The notes: generated by a model from the sequence alone, not told the origin. Positions 28,972-37,894 are shown, counted from the stretch's first letter. The stretch is 64,000 bases of DNA from Mycolicibacterium flavescens (GCF_001722335.1 NZ_MIHA01000011.1:134539-198538), one strand, 5' to 3'. Program-made: numbers and translations.

Positions 28972-30102
28972 ATGGCCGACCTCAAAGACCACCGGCTGGT
29001 CTTCGTCGGGCCCGCCGACGGCGAGACCGCGGTGGGCGACTACGCGGAGAACCTGTTGCGCGCGCTGCGGCCCCACTTCGGTGAGATCGTCGAACGCCGC
29101 ACCCTGGCACCGGGCAAGGAAACCCTGCGCGACATCCTCGAACACCGCAGGTTCGTCAAAACCGCTGTGGCCCAGGGACCGCCGGGTCGGGTGGTGGCCC
29201 ACGCCGAACTGGCCGCCGGAGGTATCGCACCGTTCTGGTCGACGGCGGGCCTGCGCGACGTGCCGGTCACCGCGACCGTGCACGACCCGCCGCAGGGCAT
29301 CTGGTGGCCGGCCAGAACCAAGTTCATCGCCCAGCACAAGTACCTGATGCACGGTATGCACTATCCGCTGCGGCCGCTGTCGCGGGTCATCGAGGGCGCG
29401 GTCAACGGAGACCGGACCATCTTCGGGCTCAGCCAGATCGGCCGGTTGTCGATCGAGATGACCTATCCCAAGACCAACACCGCCTACGTGCCGTACCTGG
29501 TGTGTGACCGCCCCACGATCACACCGGCCCACGAGCGGCCCAAGGCCGTCGGGTTCTTCGGGCTGGTCTACCGCGGCAAGGGATTCGAGCAGATCGCGCG
29601 GATCCGTCGTGAACTCCCCGACGACATCATGATCCGGGTCGCCGGCCGCGGCACCGAGTCGCTGCCGCGCCAGGACGGGGTGGAGATCCTGGGAGCGGTC
29701 GAAGGGCCCGCCGAGGACGCGTTCTTCGAATCGGTGCGCGCCGTGGCGATCCCGTACGGTAAGCGGCACTTCTACGCCGAGACCTATCCGGCGTCATCGG
29801 TGGCCGCGCACGCGCTGGCCTACCAGACCCCGATCGTGTGTACCGGGTACGGATCGCTGGCCGAGTTCAGCGAGGACACCGGCGCGGTCGTGGTGCCGAT
29901 GGACGCCACGTCCCCGCAGAGCCTGCCCGACGGGTTCTCGCCGGCCGTCGAGTCGCTGCTCAACGACGAACCGCGGCTACAGCGGCTCGCCGAGAACGCC
30001 GACCGGGTGCGCGGCGAACGTTCGGCCGAACGGACCGCGGCGGCCTACGCCGCCGAGTGGTCACGCATGCTCGACCGGAGGCGAAAACGTCGGGACGGCT
30101 GA
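28972..30102 (+). CDS. Glycosyltransferase of the duplicated module, copy A
   Basis: 376 residues from ATG 28972; a GTG 6 bp upstream is in frame. GT-B-like: HAELAAGGIAPFWSTAGLRDVPVTATVHDPPQGIWWPARTK in the N-domain; AVGFFGLVYRGKGFEQIARIRRELP, VAGRGTESL and the donor-site glutamates in YAETYPASSVAAHALAYQTPIVCTGYGSLAEF. It is clearly homologous along its whole length to the gene at 30.8 kb. It starts 2 bp after the acyltransferase stop. The acceptor is presumably the polyprenyl-linked repeat unit. Confidence 0.8.
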   Translation: MADLKDHRLVFVGPADGETAVGDYAENLLRALRPHFGEIVERRTLAPGKETLRDILEHRRFVKTAVAQGPPGRVVAHAELAAGGIAPFWSTAGLRDVPVTATVHDPPQGIWWPARTKFIAQHKYLMHGMHYPLRPLSRVIEGAVNGDRTIFGLSQIGRLSIEMTYPKTNTAYVPYLVCDRPTITPAHERPKAVGFFGLVYRGKGFEQIARIRRELPDDIMIRVAGRGTESLPRQDGVEILGAVEGPAEDAFFESVRAVAIPYGKRHFYAETYPASSVAAHALAYQTPIVCTGYGSLAEFSEDTGAVVVPMDATSPQSLPDGFSPAVESLLNDEPRLQRLAENADRVRGERSAERTAAAYAAEWSRMLDRRRKRRDG

Positions 30103-30158
30103 GTGGTTCGAGCCGTCCCCAACGATCGTCACCAGTCCCGGAGAACAGGAGTAGGTCG

Positions 30159-30821
30159 GTGCCAAAGGAACCGGATACCGCAGACCCGGAGGATGTGGCC
30201 AGAAAGCTCGCGGCCGCACCGACGTTGAAGATTCCGCCGCCACCGGAGTGGGTGTACAACGACGAGGGCCGCGTGGTGGACATCCTGCAGGAGGGCTTCA
30301 CGTTCCGGCGCAAGCTGCGCAACTATCTCGGTGAGCTGGGATACAACCTGATCGTCGGGCACCTGCCGTCGCAGCGGCTGCGGCAGGCCTATCTGCGGCT
30401 GCTGGGCGCCCACATCGGCCCCAACTCCCGGATCGGGCGGAACACCAAGGTGCTCAACATCGAGTTCCTCACCATCGGATCGAACACCTCGACCGGGGCG
30501 CGGTGCCTGCTCGACGCCAGGGGCGGACTGTGGATCGGCGACAACGTCGAGATCTCCGAAGACGTCCACCTGCTCGGCGGCGGGCACGACATCAACCACC
30601 CGGATTTCCTGCCGGTCCCCATCCCGACCGTCGTCGAGGAGTACGCGTGGATCGGCAACCGCGCGATGATCCTGCCCAGCCTCATCCACCGCGGCGCCGT
30701 GGTATCGGCGCACTCGCTGGTGATCAGGGATGTGGCCGAACTCGACGTGGTCGCAGGCAATCCCGCCAAACCGATCGGCAGGCGCAGCGCCGAGGCCCTG
30801 CCCGCCGCGCGCCGGATGTAG
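30159..30821 (+). CDS. Left-handed beta-helix acyltransferase, copy 3
   Basis: 220 residues from GTG 30159 (AGGAG, 7 nt upstream). It matches copy 2 along its length: VARKLAAAPTLKIPPPP, LGELGYNLIVGHLPSQRLRQAYLRLLGAHIG, EFLTIGSNTSTGARCLLDARGGLWIGDN and GGHDINHPDFLPVPIPTVVEEYAWI. The likely catalytic histidine is retained. It is a probable sugar O-acetyltransferase. It is separated by 8 bp from its partner glycosyltransferase, just as copy 2 is from its own. Confidence 0.85.
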   Translation: MPKEPDTADPEDVARKLAAAPTLKIPPPPEWVYNDEGRVVDILQEGFTFRRKLRNYLGELGYNLIVGHLPSQRLRQAYLRLLGAHIGPNSRIGRNTKVLNIEFLTIGSNTSTGARCLLDARGGLWIGDNVEISEDVHLLGGGHDINHPDFLPVPIPTVVEEYAWIGNRAMILPSLIHRGAVVSAHSLVIRDVAELDVVAGNPAKPIGRRSAEALPAARRM

Positions 30822-30829
30822 CACCGCCG

Positions 30830-31963
30830 ATGTCCCCTCTGCTCAACGACCGCCGGTTGATCTTCGTCGGCCCCGCCGAGGGTCAGACCGCCGTCGGTGA
30901 CTACTCCGAGCACTTCGTCGGCGCGGTGCGCCCGTTCTTCCGCGATGTCGTCGAGGTGCGCACCGCCGGTCCCGGCGGCGACGGCGTGGCCGACATCAGG
31001 CGCTACCGCAAGGCGGTCGCAGACGCGGTGCGCAGCAGCCCCGGCGGCAAAGTGCTGGTGCACGCCGAACTCGCCGCCGGCGGGGTGGGACCGTTCTGGT
31101 CGATCGTCGGGCTCGCCGGTGTGCCCGTCACCGCCACCGTGCACGACCCGCCGCAGGGCACCTGGTGGCCGGCGCGCACCCGCTTCGTCGCCGGGCACCG
31201 GGTGCTGATGCACGGACTGCACTACCCGCTGCGGCCGGTGTCGCGGGCGCTCGAGGGGGCCGTCAACGGACGGCGAATGTTGTTCGCCCTCAGCGAGATC
31301 GGGTCGCGCTCCATCACCATCACGTATCCGCGGACCAACGTCGTCTACATTCCCCACCTGGTCAAGAGCCGGCCCGACGCCACACCCGCCGAGAAGCGGC
31401 CGCGGGCGGTCGGGTTCTTCGGGCATGTGTACCGCGGCAAGGGGTTCGAGCAGATCGAGCGGATCCGGCGGCTGCTGCCCGACGACATCGCGGTGCGGGT
31501 GGCGGGCCGGGGCACCGAGAACCTGACCCCCGCGCCGGGGGTGGAGATCGTCGGTCCGGTCGACGGCCCCGACGAGGACGCGTTCTTCGAATCCGTGCGG
31601 GCGATCGTGATCCCGTACAACAAGCGGCACTGGTACGCCGAGACGTACCCGGCCTCCGGCGCGGTGGCGCACGCGATGTCCTACCGCACACCGGTGGTGT
31701 GCACCGCTTACGGCGCGCTGACCGAACTGAGCGAGGAGACCGGGGCTGTGGTCACGCGCACCGAGACCGGCGCGACACCCGCCGAGGTCGCCACCGCGCT
31801 GGCCGAGGCCATCACCGCCCTAGTCGACGACGAGTCGCGGCTCGCCGCGATCGGCGCGTCCGCGGACCGCACCCGGCACGCCCGGTCGCCGAAACGGATC
31901 GCCGAGTCATTCGCCGCGGCGTGGGAACACCTGCTGGCGGCCCACGCCCGTCGGGTCGGCTGA
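30830..31963 (+). CDS. Glycosyltransferase of the duplicated module, copy B
   Basis: 377 residues from ATG 30830. It has the same architecture and motifs as copy A: RRLIFVGPAEGQTAVGDY, HAELAAGGVGPFWS, VTATVHDPPQGTWWPAR, AVGFFGHVYRGKGFEQIERIRRLLP, VAGRGTENL and YAETYPASGAVAHAMSYRTPVVCT. Divergence between the copies suggests an old duplication and distinct acceptors or linkages. It is followed after 4 bp by the flippase gene. Confidence 0.8.
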   Translation: MSPLLNDRRLIFVGPAEGQTAVGDYSEHFVGAVRPFFRDVVEVRTAGPGGDGVADIRRYRKAVADAVRSSPGGKVLVHAELAAGGVGPFWSIVGLAGVPVTATVHDPPQGTWWPARTRFVAGHRVLMHGLHYPLRPVSRALEGAVNGRRMLFALSEIGSRSITITYPRTNVVYIPHLVKSRPDATPAEKRPRAVGFFGHVYRGKGFEQIERIRRLLPDDIAVRVAGRGTENLTPAPGVEIVGPVDGPDEDAFFESVRAIVIPYNKRHWYAETYPASGAVAHAMSYRTPVVCTAYGALTELSEETGAVVTRTETGATPAEVATALAEAITALVDDESRLAAIGASADRTRHARSPKRIAESFAAAWEHLLAAHARRVG

Positions 31964-31967
31964 CGCG

Positions 31968-33158
31968 GTGGTGACCAAGGTTCCGCGCAGCCTCGGCAAC
32001 ATCGCCAAGACGCTGGTGTCGATGTTCTGGATCTACGGCACCCGCGGGCTCGGGCTGCTGTGGGTGACCGCGCTCGTCGGGCACCTGGGCATCAGCGACT
32101 ACGGCATGTACGGAATGGCGGTGGCGCTCAACTCGATCGTCGGGCCGTCGCTGGACAACTCGTTCTCCGTGCGGGCGATCCGCGAGTCCGAGGAGCGGTT
32201 CCTCGCCGAGCGCACCACCCGCTTCCTGCTGGGCATCACGCTGATCACGACGGGCCTTCTGCTGCTTCCGGTCAGCTACGTGGCCGGCTTCGGCATCCTC
32301 GTCGCCGGCGGCGAGATCACGTTCAACGTCGTCAAGAGCCGGCTCGCGCGCGACGGGCACCCCGACAAGTTCTGGCGGATGGACACCGCGCGGCAACTGG
32401 TCGCCGTCGGGCTGGGCGCGACCTACCTGTTCGTCGCGCCGGAGCCGTCGCTGATGGTTGCCAGCCTGCTGTGGAGCGCACCGTATCTGGTGATCATCGT
32501 GCTCGGCGCCCGGCTGGTGCGCGGACACCGCCCCGGCCTGCCCGGCAATCCGCGGCTGATTGCGGCGCTGACCGGTGAGATGCTCGGCACCGCATCGTAT
32601 CTGCAGGGCGACGTGCTGCTGCTGGGCGCGCTGACCAACAGCACCACCGTCGGCTACTACACGCTGACGTGGGTGGTGTGCGCGGCGGTCGCGGCCGCGG
32701 GTCAGTCGTTCGGTATGAGCTATCACGAGAAGCTGCGCGACGCCGACGGCGACGTCACCGCGGGGCCGCCGCTGCGCAACACGCTGGTGCTGGCCACCGT
32801 CGGCGCGTCCGCGGTGTTCACCGTCGGCGTGGTGATGTGGTTCTGGCCCGCCCCACGGGAACTCGCGATCGCGATGATGATCATGGCGGTGTTCGCGGGC
32901 CTGCGCGTGGTGGTGTCGGTGTTCCAGGTGGTGCTCACCACGCAGCGCCGCGACCTGCTGCGGTTGGCGTCGGCGGTCGGGCTGGTGCCGGTCAAACTCG
33001 CGCTCGTGGCGGCGCTGGCGTTCAGCGGCGCGATCGGCGCGGCGATCGCCACCTCGATCACCGATGCGCTGCTGCTGATCTGCTACTCGATCGCGATCTA
33101 CCGACGGTCTGGACGGTATGGGGGCCGAGACGTTGTTGACGGCTCGCCTCGCGGTTGA
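31968..33158 (+). CDS. Wzx-type polysaccharide flippase (MATE/MOP superfamily)
   Basis: 396 residues with roughly ten to twelve hydrophobic segments. The N-terminus (IAKTLVSMFWIYGTRGLGLLWVTALVGHLGISDYGMYGMAVAL) is typical of Polysacc_synt/Wzx proteins. It would flip the completed polyprenyl-pyrophosphate repeat unit to the outer leaflet. GTG 31968 follows the preceding stop by 4 bp. It closes the operon. The C-terminal tail (RRSGRYGGRDVVDGSPRG) runs into the promoter of an inserted regulator cassette, so the native C-terminus may have been altered. Confidence 0.82.
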   Translation: MVTKVPRSLGNIAKTLVSMFWIYGTRGLGLLWVTALVGHLGISDYGMYGMAVALNSIVGPSLDNSFSVRAIRESEERFLAERTTRFLLGITLITTGLLLLPVSYVAGFGILVAGGEITFNVVKSRLARDGHPDKFWRMDTARQLVAVGLGATYLFVAPEPSLMVASLLWSAPYLVIIVLGARLVRGHRPGLPGNPRLIAALTGEMLGTASYLQGDVLLLGALTNSTTVGYYTLTWVVCAAVAAAGQSFGMSYHEKLRDADGDVTAGPPLRNTLVLATVGASAVFTVGVVMWFWPAPRELAIAMMIMAVFAGLRVVVSVFQVVLTTQRRDLLRLASAVGLVPVKLALVAALAFSGAIGAAIATSITDALLLICYSIAIYRRSGRYGGRDVVDGSPRG

Positions 33159-33185
33159 CATTCAGGTTGGTTGAGGCCTGACGAT
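33155..33185 (+). promoter_or_regulatory. MerR-type promoter with 19-bp spacer
   Basis: TTGACA at 33155-33160 and GACGAT at 33180-33185 are separated by 19 bp, the long spacing typical of promoters activated by MerR-family proteins. Within the spacer a dyad TCAGG-N10-CCTGA (33162-33181) is a candidate operator. The expected transcription start coincides with the GTG of the MerR-clamp gene. Confidence 0.5.
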
Positions 33186-33191
33186 GTTCGG

Positions 33192-34247
33192 GTGACCAAC
33201 CCGGAGTTGATGCCGATCGGTGCGTTCGCCAAGCTCGCCGGACTCTCCGCGAGCGCATTGCGGTTCTACGACGACGCCTGCTTGCTTCATCCCGAACAGG
33301 TCGACCCAGTGACGGGATACCGGCTCTACAGCGAAGCGCAGCTCGCCCGGGCCTCGCAGTTGCGTCAGCTGCGCGAGATCGGGATGCCGCTAGCCGCCAT
33401 CGGCAGATTCTTCTCCGCCGGCCCTCAGGAGGCGGCGCAGATGATCGACCATCACGTCGCCGAGGTGGCCGCCGAGGCAGCCGGAATACAACGGGCAGCC
33501 GCAACGCTGAAGGCCTCCCTCGGCGAGGCGGCTCACCTCGATCTGTGCACGCTGTCGGGCCCGGTCCTCGCGGCGGCCATCGACCAGATCGCGGCCACCA
33601 CGATGCACAACGTCGACATCCCCGTCCTCAATGGTGTTCACCTGGAATCGAACCCCGACGCCATCTCGCTGACCTCGACCGATCGCTACCGCCTGGCCAC
33701 GCGGACGCTGGTGCCCAACCAACCCTCTGCCGCATCATGGGCCGGGACGCTGGCCGCAGACGATCTCCGCGCCGCTGCCTCGCGGCTCAGACGAAGCCCC
33801 ATCGTGACGTTGGAAGCAAACGAACAGACCCTGGGCCTGCGCATGGTCGACAGGACCGTCGCACACTGTCGTCTGCTGACCGAGGCCTTTCCTGACTACA
33901 AGCTCATGGTCAGTTCACTTCCCGCTGTGACACAGCGCGTCACCGTCGAGAAGAAGGGCCTGCTCAAGGCGCTGGAGCAACAGGCTTGGGAGAGGATCGG
34001 CCTTCGAATAACCTCTGGCCAGCCGAGCGTGCTACTGGGTGACCGAGTCCTGGAACTGGACGGAAACGCATTCGGCCCTGATCTGACCGTCTGGTTCGAG
34101 CTGACCACGTTGTACCCGGCAATCGGCCACACCCTGGGCAACGACTTGATGCTCGACCTCCGTGGCGCCGACCAACCGGCCACCATCCGATCAGCCGACG
34201 ACGGCGACTTCACCACGCTCGCCATGCCATGCCTTGAAACGTCATGA
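33192..34247 (+). CDS. MerR-type DNA-binding domain fused to DNA sliding-clamp (DnaN-like) domains
   Basis: 351 residues from GTG 33192 (leaderless if the MerR-type promoter is right); ATG 33210 is an alternative. Residues about 8-75 form a MerR winged helix (MPIGAFAKLAGLSASALRFYDDACLL, TGYRLYSEAQLARASQLRQLREIGMPL), followed by a helical linker to about 120. The rest resembles beta-clamp domains 2 and 3: VLNGVHLESNPDAISLTSTDRYRLATRTL, VAHCRLLTEAFPDYKLMVSS and RVTVEKKGLLKALEQQ. Clamp domain 1 is thus replaced by a DNA-binding domain. Such fusions are known in actinobacterial annotations but their role is unclear. The gene is followed by a TPR-like gene and sits between Wzx and the glycosidase, an apparent insertion. 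Confidence 0.85.
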   Translation: MTNPELMPIGAFAKLAGLSASALRFYDDACLLHPEQVDPVTGYRLYSEAQLARASQLRQLREIGMPLAAIGRFFSAGPQEAAQMIDHHVAEVAAEAAGIQRAAATLKASLGEAAHLDLCTLSGPVLAAAIDQIAATTMHNVDIPVLNGVHLESNPDAISLTSTDRYRLATRTLVPNQPSAASWAGTLAADDLRAAASRLRRSPIVTLEANEQTLGLRMVDRTVAHCRLLTEAFPDYKLMVSSLPAVTQRVTVEKKGLLKALEQQAWERIGLRITSGQPSVLLGDRVLELDGNAFGPDLTVWFELTTLYPAIGHTLGNDLMLDLRGADQPATIRSADDGDFTTLAMPCLETS

Positions 34248-34316
34248 CCGAATCTCGCTCGGCGCGACGGCCCGAAAACCCGTAACCCTCCTGACCGAAC
34301 GGACGCAACGACTCTC

Positions 34317-34820
34317 ATGACCACAAACGCCACCCGGTCCGACTCGACAATGGAAGCCATCGCCACAGCAGTGGTCCTCGGCCGCGACGGCGACAAGGAG
34401 TCTGCTCGAGACGACTTGCTCGCGCTGTGGAAGCAGATTGGCGTAACCGGCGACCCGTTCCACCGCTGCACTCTTGCTCACTACCTGGCTGATCTGTACG
34501 AAGACCCTGCGGTCGCGTTGATCTGGGACGTCCGCGCCCTTGATGCCGCCGACATCCTCACCGATGATCGAGCCCAGAGGCACCACACAAGCCTTCACGT
34601 CGCGGGCTTCTACCCGAGTCTCTACGTCAATATCGCCGACAACCTGCGCCGCCTCGGCGCGTTCGACGCGGCCACCGAGCACATCGAAAACGCCGAGCAG
34701 CACACCGCATCGCTGAACGACGATGGTTACGGGGACATGATCCGAGCGGCGATCACCGAAGTGCGCCAAGTCATCGACAGCCGCGACACCGCGCGCCGTG
34801 CATCCGCGGTCAGTCTCTAG
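34317..34820 (+). CDS. TPR-like helical protein, partner of the MerR-clamp gene
   Basis: 167 residues, soluble and almost wholly helical by inspection: AVVLGRDGDKESARDDLLALWKQIG, FHRCTLAHYLADLYEDPAVALIWDVRALDAAD and LYVNIADNLRRLGAFDAATEHIENAEQH. The last has the small-large residue spacing of tetratricopeptide repeats. It follows the MerR-clamp gene by about 70 bp in the same direction. No enzyme motif is seen. It probably mediates a protein interaction, perhaps with the regulator. Codon use in this two-gene cassette is less GC-extreme than in the flanking polysaccharide genes, consistent with acquisition. Confidence 0.65.
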   Translation: MTTNATRSDSTMEAIATAVVLGRDGDKESARDDLLALWKQIGVTGDPFHRCTLAHYLADLYEDPAVALIWDVRALDAADILTDDRAQRHHTSLHVAGFYPSLYVNIADNLRRLGAFDAATEHIENAEQHTASLNDDGYGDMIRAAITEVRQVIDSRDTARRASAVSL

Positions 34821-34859
34821 GCTCCAGGCAGGCGTCACCAACGTCATGCCCGCCGACCT

Positions 34860-36398
34860 CTAGTTCAGATAGACCTTGATGCCGATCCACGGCTGCCACG
34901 TCATGTAGCCGTTCTGGAAGTCGACCCGGTTGAGTCCGTTGAGGTAGGTCTCGTCGCTGGTGGCCAGCCCGAGCTGCGGAACCCACGCCTGGGCGAACGC
35001 GGCGCTGGCCCAGTGGGCGCCGGTGGCCGGCGACCACCAGACCCGGAACGCGTTCGGTGCGTCGAAATCCTGAAAGCCGTTGGCGAACGGCGTTTTCGGC
35101 ACGCCCTTGCGGGCCAGCGCCACCCGCGCGACGTCGCGGGGCGAGGCCACCATGCCCGAGGGCATCTCGAACAGCGCGTTGACGGTGCGGATCTGCGCCC
35201 ACACCGTCGGCGACGCGCGGAAGACCGGGCTGAGCACGGTGCCGTGCGAGGCGGCGGTCACCGCGGCGAACCGCTTGTACTCGGCGGACTTCGCGGGCCC
35301 GGCCGGGATGGCGAACTGCAGCGCCTGCTGCGCCTGCTTGGGGGTCCAGTCGGTGCGCAGCAGCCCGAAGGTGTCCTGGTCGCTGGTGCTGCCGGTGCGG
35401 CGGTCGCGGGTGGTGTAGAGGTACAGCGGGCCGGTGTAGGGCAGTTCCTGCCACTTGGTCCACATGTCGGTCAGGAACGCGGCCTGGCCGGCCTCGTCGA
35501 CCGCCGAGGTGGGCTGTCCGTACTCGGTGTTCCAGATCTTCTTGCCCGAATCGCCGTTGGCGACCATGATCTGGCGCATGTCCATCAGCTGCTGGGCGGC
35601 CGAATTGGCAACGGGCACACCGTCGGAGAACTTCAATTGGTAGTGGTAGGGGTGAAACGACAGCGCGTCGAGGTAGTCGCCGGCCCCGGCGTCGTACATG
35701 CCCTGCACGAAACGTACGGGATTCCAGGTGAAGTTGCCCCAGTCGATCACCGACCCGACCACGCCGCCGATGACGGTGACCGCCGGGTCGACGGCCTTGA
35801 TCCGCGGGTACGCGGCGCGCAGCAGGTCGGTGTAGCCGGCCGGATCCGGGGTGGGCGAGTAGAACTGCGCGGAGTTCGGTTCGTTCCAGATCTCGTAGGC
35901 GGCGATCTTGCCCTTGTATCGCGCGGCGACCTTGGCGGCGAATTCGCCGTAGGCGGCCGGTGAGGCCGGACGTCCGCTGATCGGGAAGCCGCCGGGCGCC
36001 ACCGCCCAGGCCGGTGTGGAGTTGATGAAGCCGAGGATCGACATACCGCGCGCGGCGGCGGCATTGACGGTCTTGTCGACCATCGACCAGTTCAGTTGGC
36101 CCTGTAGGGGTTCCACACCGGCCCACGGGATCATCAACCGCACGGTGCGCACGTTGGTGCTGCCCATCGCGCGCAGGGTGCGCTCGACGTCGGCCTGGGT
36201 CATGCCGTACACGTCGGCGTCGGCGATCCCGATCGTGGTGGGCCGGGCCTCGATGTTGGCGCTCGGCGCCACCACCACCCGCCGCGGCGAATCCGACGGC
36301 AGGCCAACGGCGATCGCGGTGACGGTGACGACGCCGCTGAGCAGAGCGACGATCGTGGTGGACAAGCGACTCGGCCGACGAATGCGGTGGGCGCGCAT
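34860..36398 (-). CDS. Secreted GH39-like glycosidase with C-terminal LGFP-like repeats
   Basis: 512 residues. An N-terminal hydrophobic anchor (TTIVALLSGVVTVTAIAVG) exports or tethers it. A TIM-barrel glycosidase follows: TVRLMIPWAGVEP, the acid/base motif YEIWNEPN (Glu173), LSFHPYHY and the nucleophile motif IWNTEYG (Glu292), as in clan-A families such as GH39/GH5. The C-terminus (RVWWSPATGAHWASAAFAQAWVPQLG, then FQNGYMTWQPW) resembles LGFP repeats found in mycobacterial cell-wall proteins. It may trim or release the polysaccharide outside the membrane. ATG 36398 has a GGAGG site. It is downstream of wzy on the same strand. Confidence 0.8.
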   Translation of the reverse strand: MRAHRIRRPSRLSTTIVALLSGVVTVTAIAVGLPSDSPRRVVVAPSANIEARPTTIGIADADVYGMTQADVERTLRAMGSTNVRTVRLMIPWAGVEPLQGQLNWSMVDKTVNAAAARGMSILGFINSTPAWAVAPGGFPISGRPASPAAYGEFAAKVAARYKGKIAAYEIWNEPNSAQFYSPTPDPAGYTDLLRAAYPRIKAVDPAVTVIGGVVGSVIDWGNFTWNPVRFVQGMYDAGAGDYLDALSFHPYHYQLKFSDGVPVANSAAQQLMDMRQIMVANGDSGKKIWNTEYGQPTSAVDEAGQAAFLTDMWTKWQELPYTGPLYLYTTRDRRTGSTSDQDTFGLLRTDWTPKQAQQALQFAIPAGPAKSAEYKRFAAVTAASHGTVLSPVFRASPTVWAQIRTVNALFEMPSGMVASPRDVARVALARKGVPKTPFANGFQDFDAPNAFRVWWSPATGAHWASAAFAQAWVPQLGLATSDETYLNGLNRVDFQNGYMTWQPWIGIKVYLN

Positions 36399-36445
36399 GG
36401 GACCTCCGGGTACCGGATCGCGTTGTCTATGACGCGAATGCGCAC

Positions 36446-37894
36446 TCAGTGTGCCGGAAGCAGCGTCCTATCCCGTTCAAGATCAACGTCGTGTCGCGGC
36501 GGCTTGTTGCGTTCCCGGTCCAGGTAGACCAGGAATGCGAGCATGATGGCGAACTTCAGCTGTGACGGTGGGCTACCCGCGACCGGGTGGTCGAGTTGCA
36601 GTGCCACCAGACAGAACCCGATGAAGATGCCGCCGAAAATCGCCGCGGGCATGGAATTCGAGCGAATCGCGCGGTACCCGTAGACGCAGCCGATCACCGC
36701 CACGGCCACGAACGCGATTCCGGTGAAGATGCCGCCGCGGTAGATGGTCATCAGCGGTGCGTTGGACACGTGGTTGAGCAGGAAGGCCAGGTTCCCGTCG
36801 GTGTACTCGGGCCGGTCCCAGCCGAGTCCGAACCACCAGTGCCCGGACATCGTGTGCGGGAACTCCCGCAGCGAGTCGATGCGGTCGGTGGCGCCGCGGT
36901 CATCGCTGGAGAATGCGGACAGGAACCGCTCCCGGATCGACGGTGTCATCGCCGCGGCGATCACCACGGCGGCCAGACCCGCCAGGCTCAGCGCGCGGTC
37001 CCGGCTGCGCATCTTGTGGAACACCAGCACCAGCACGAACCCGACCACGACGCTGAAGATGCTGGCGCGGCTCAATGTCAGCAGCAGCGCCAGCCCGATG
37101 ATCCCGGACAGCCAAACCCGTTGCCAGCCGCGGAACACCACGAACGACACGGCCAGCGCCGCGACCAGAGCGATGCCTTCACCGTTCGGGTCCACCGACG
37201 TGCCGCCCAGGCGGATGAGCGCGACGGCGCCGCCCTCGGAGTAGGCGAACCGCGGGGCGGTGTACTCGGGCGCGTAACCGAAGATCTGCAGATACCGGAA
37301 TGCGCTCTGGTCGCGGTCGAGAACGACGATGTAGAGGCCGAAGAGCGCGTTGAGCAAAGAACCGTAGACGAAGAGTCTGCCGAACTTCGCGAGATGTTCG
37401 TTCGACAACCGCATCAGCGCCACCGCCACCAGCGTGACCAGCGCCCAGCGGACGACCATGATGATGCTGGTGATGGTCACGCTGGTGACCAGCATCGAAA
37501 TCACGGACAGCACGACCAGCGCCCAGGTCGCGACCTCGAGCGGATGCATCGACCGGGCCAGGCGCGGATGCACGTACACGGCGAGGATGACGCCGAAGGC
37601 CAGGGGCAGGAAGAACGGCAGGTTGACGCCGGGGAACTGGCCGAACGGCAGCGCTCCGGTGAGAAACGCCAGCGCCCAGAACAGCCAGAGCGGATGACGC
37701 AGCCCCACATAGATGGCGATCGCCACGCCCGCCAGGCCGACCACACCGAGCAACGCGAACCGGCCCATCGTCATCGACGCCCAGGCGATCGGGGGCACCA
37801 CAGCAACGATCGCCAGGCCGATCAGAATTGTGCGTGGCAGATCGCCGCGAGGGTTCACGGTTGCTATGTTCTCAGCTTCGCCAGCTAAGCTCAA
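36446..37894 (-). CDS. Wzy-type polysaccharide polymerase (O-antigen ligase/polymerase family)
   Basis: 482 residues with about eleven hydrophobic segments and a large extracytoplasmic loop near residues 330-390 (DRIDSLREFPHTMSGHWWFGLGWDRPEY), a layout typical of Wzy_C/WaaL proteins. It would join repeat units on the outer face of the membrane. Start ATG 37894 is given; the GTG at about 37855 (VNPRGDLPRTI) would also suit. It is divergent from the Wzz-BY-kinase gene with a 74-bp shared control region, so polymerase and chain-length regulator are probably co-regulated. Confidence 0.82.
   Translation of the reverse strand: MSLAGEAENIATVNPRGDLPRTILIGLAIVAVVPPIAWASMTMGRFALLGVVGLAGVAIAIYVGLRHPLWLFWALAFLTGALPFGQFPGVNLPFFLPLAFGVILAVYVHPRLARSMHPLEVATWALVVLSVISMLVTSVTITSIIMVVRWALVTLVAVALMRLSNEHLAKFGRLFVYGSLLNALFGLYIVVLDRDQSAFRYLQIFGYAPEYTAPRFAYSEGGAVALIRLGGTSVDPNGEGIALVAALAVSFVVFRGWQRVWLSGIIGLALLLTLSRASIFSVVVGFVLVLVFHKMRSRDRALSLAGLAAVVIAAAMTPSIRERFLSAFSSDDRGATDRIDSLREFPHTMSGHWWFGLGWDRPEYTDGNLAFLLNHVSNAPLMTIYRGGIFTGIAFVAVAVIGCVYGYRAIRSNSMPAAIFGGIFIGFCLVALQLDHPVAGSPPSQLKFAIMLAFLVYLDRERNKPPRHDVDLERDRTLLPAH

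Larger units (their letters stand above)
28292..31963 (+). repeat. Tandem duplication of an acyltransferase-glycosyltransferase module
   Basis: Two consecutive units, 28292-30102 and 30159-31963, each consist of an LbH acyltransferase followed within 10 bp by the same type of glycosyltransferase. Both members are homologous between units at the protein level, so the two-gene block was duplicated as a unit. Confidence 0.8.
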
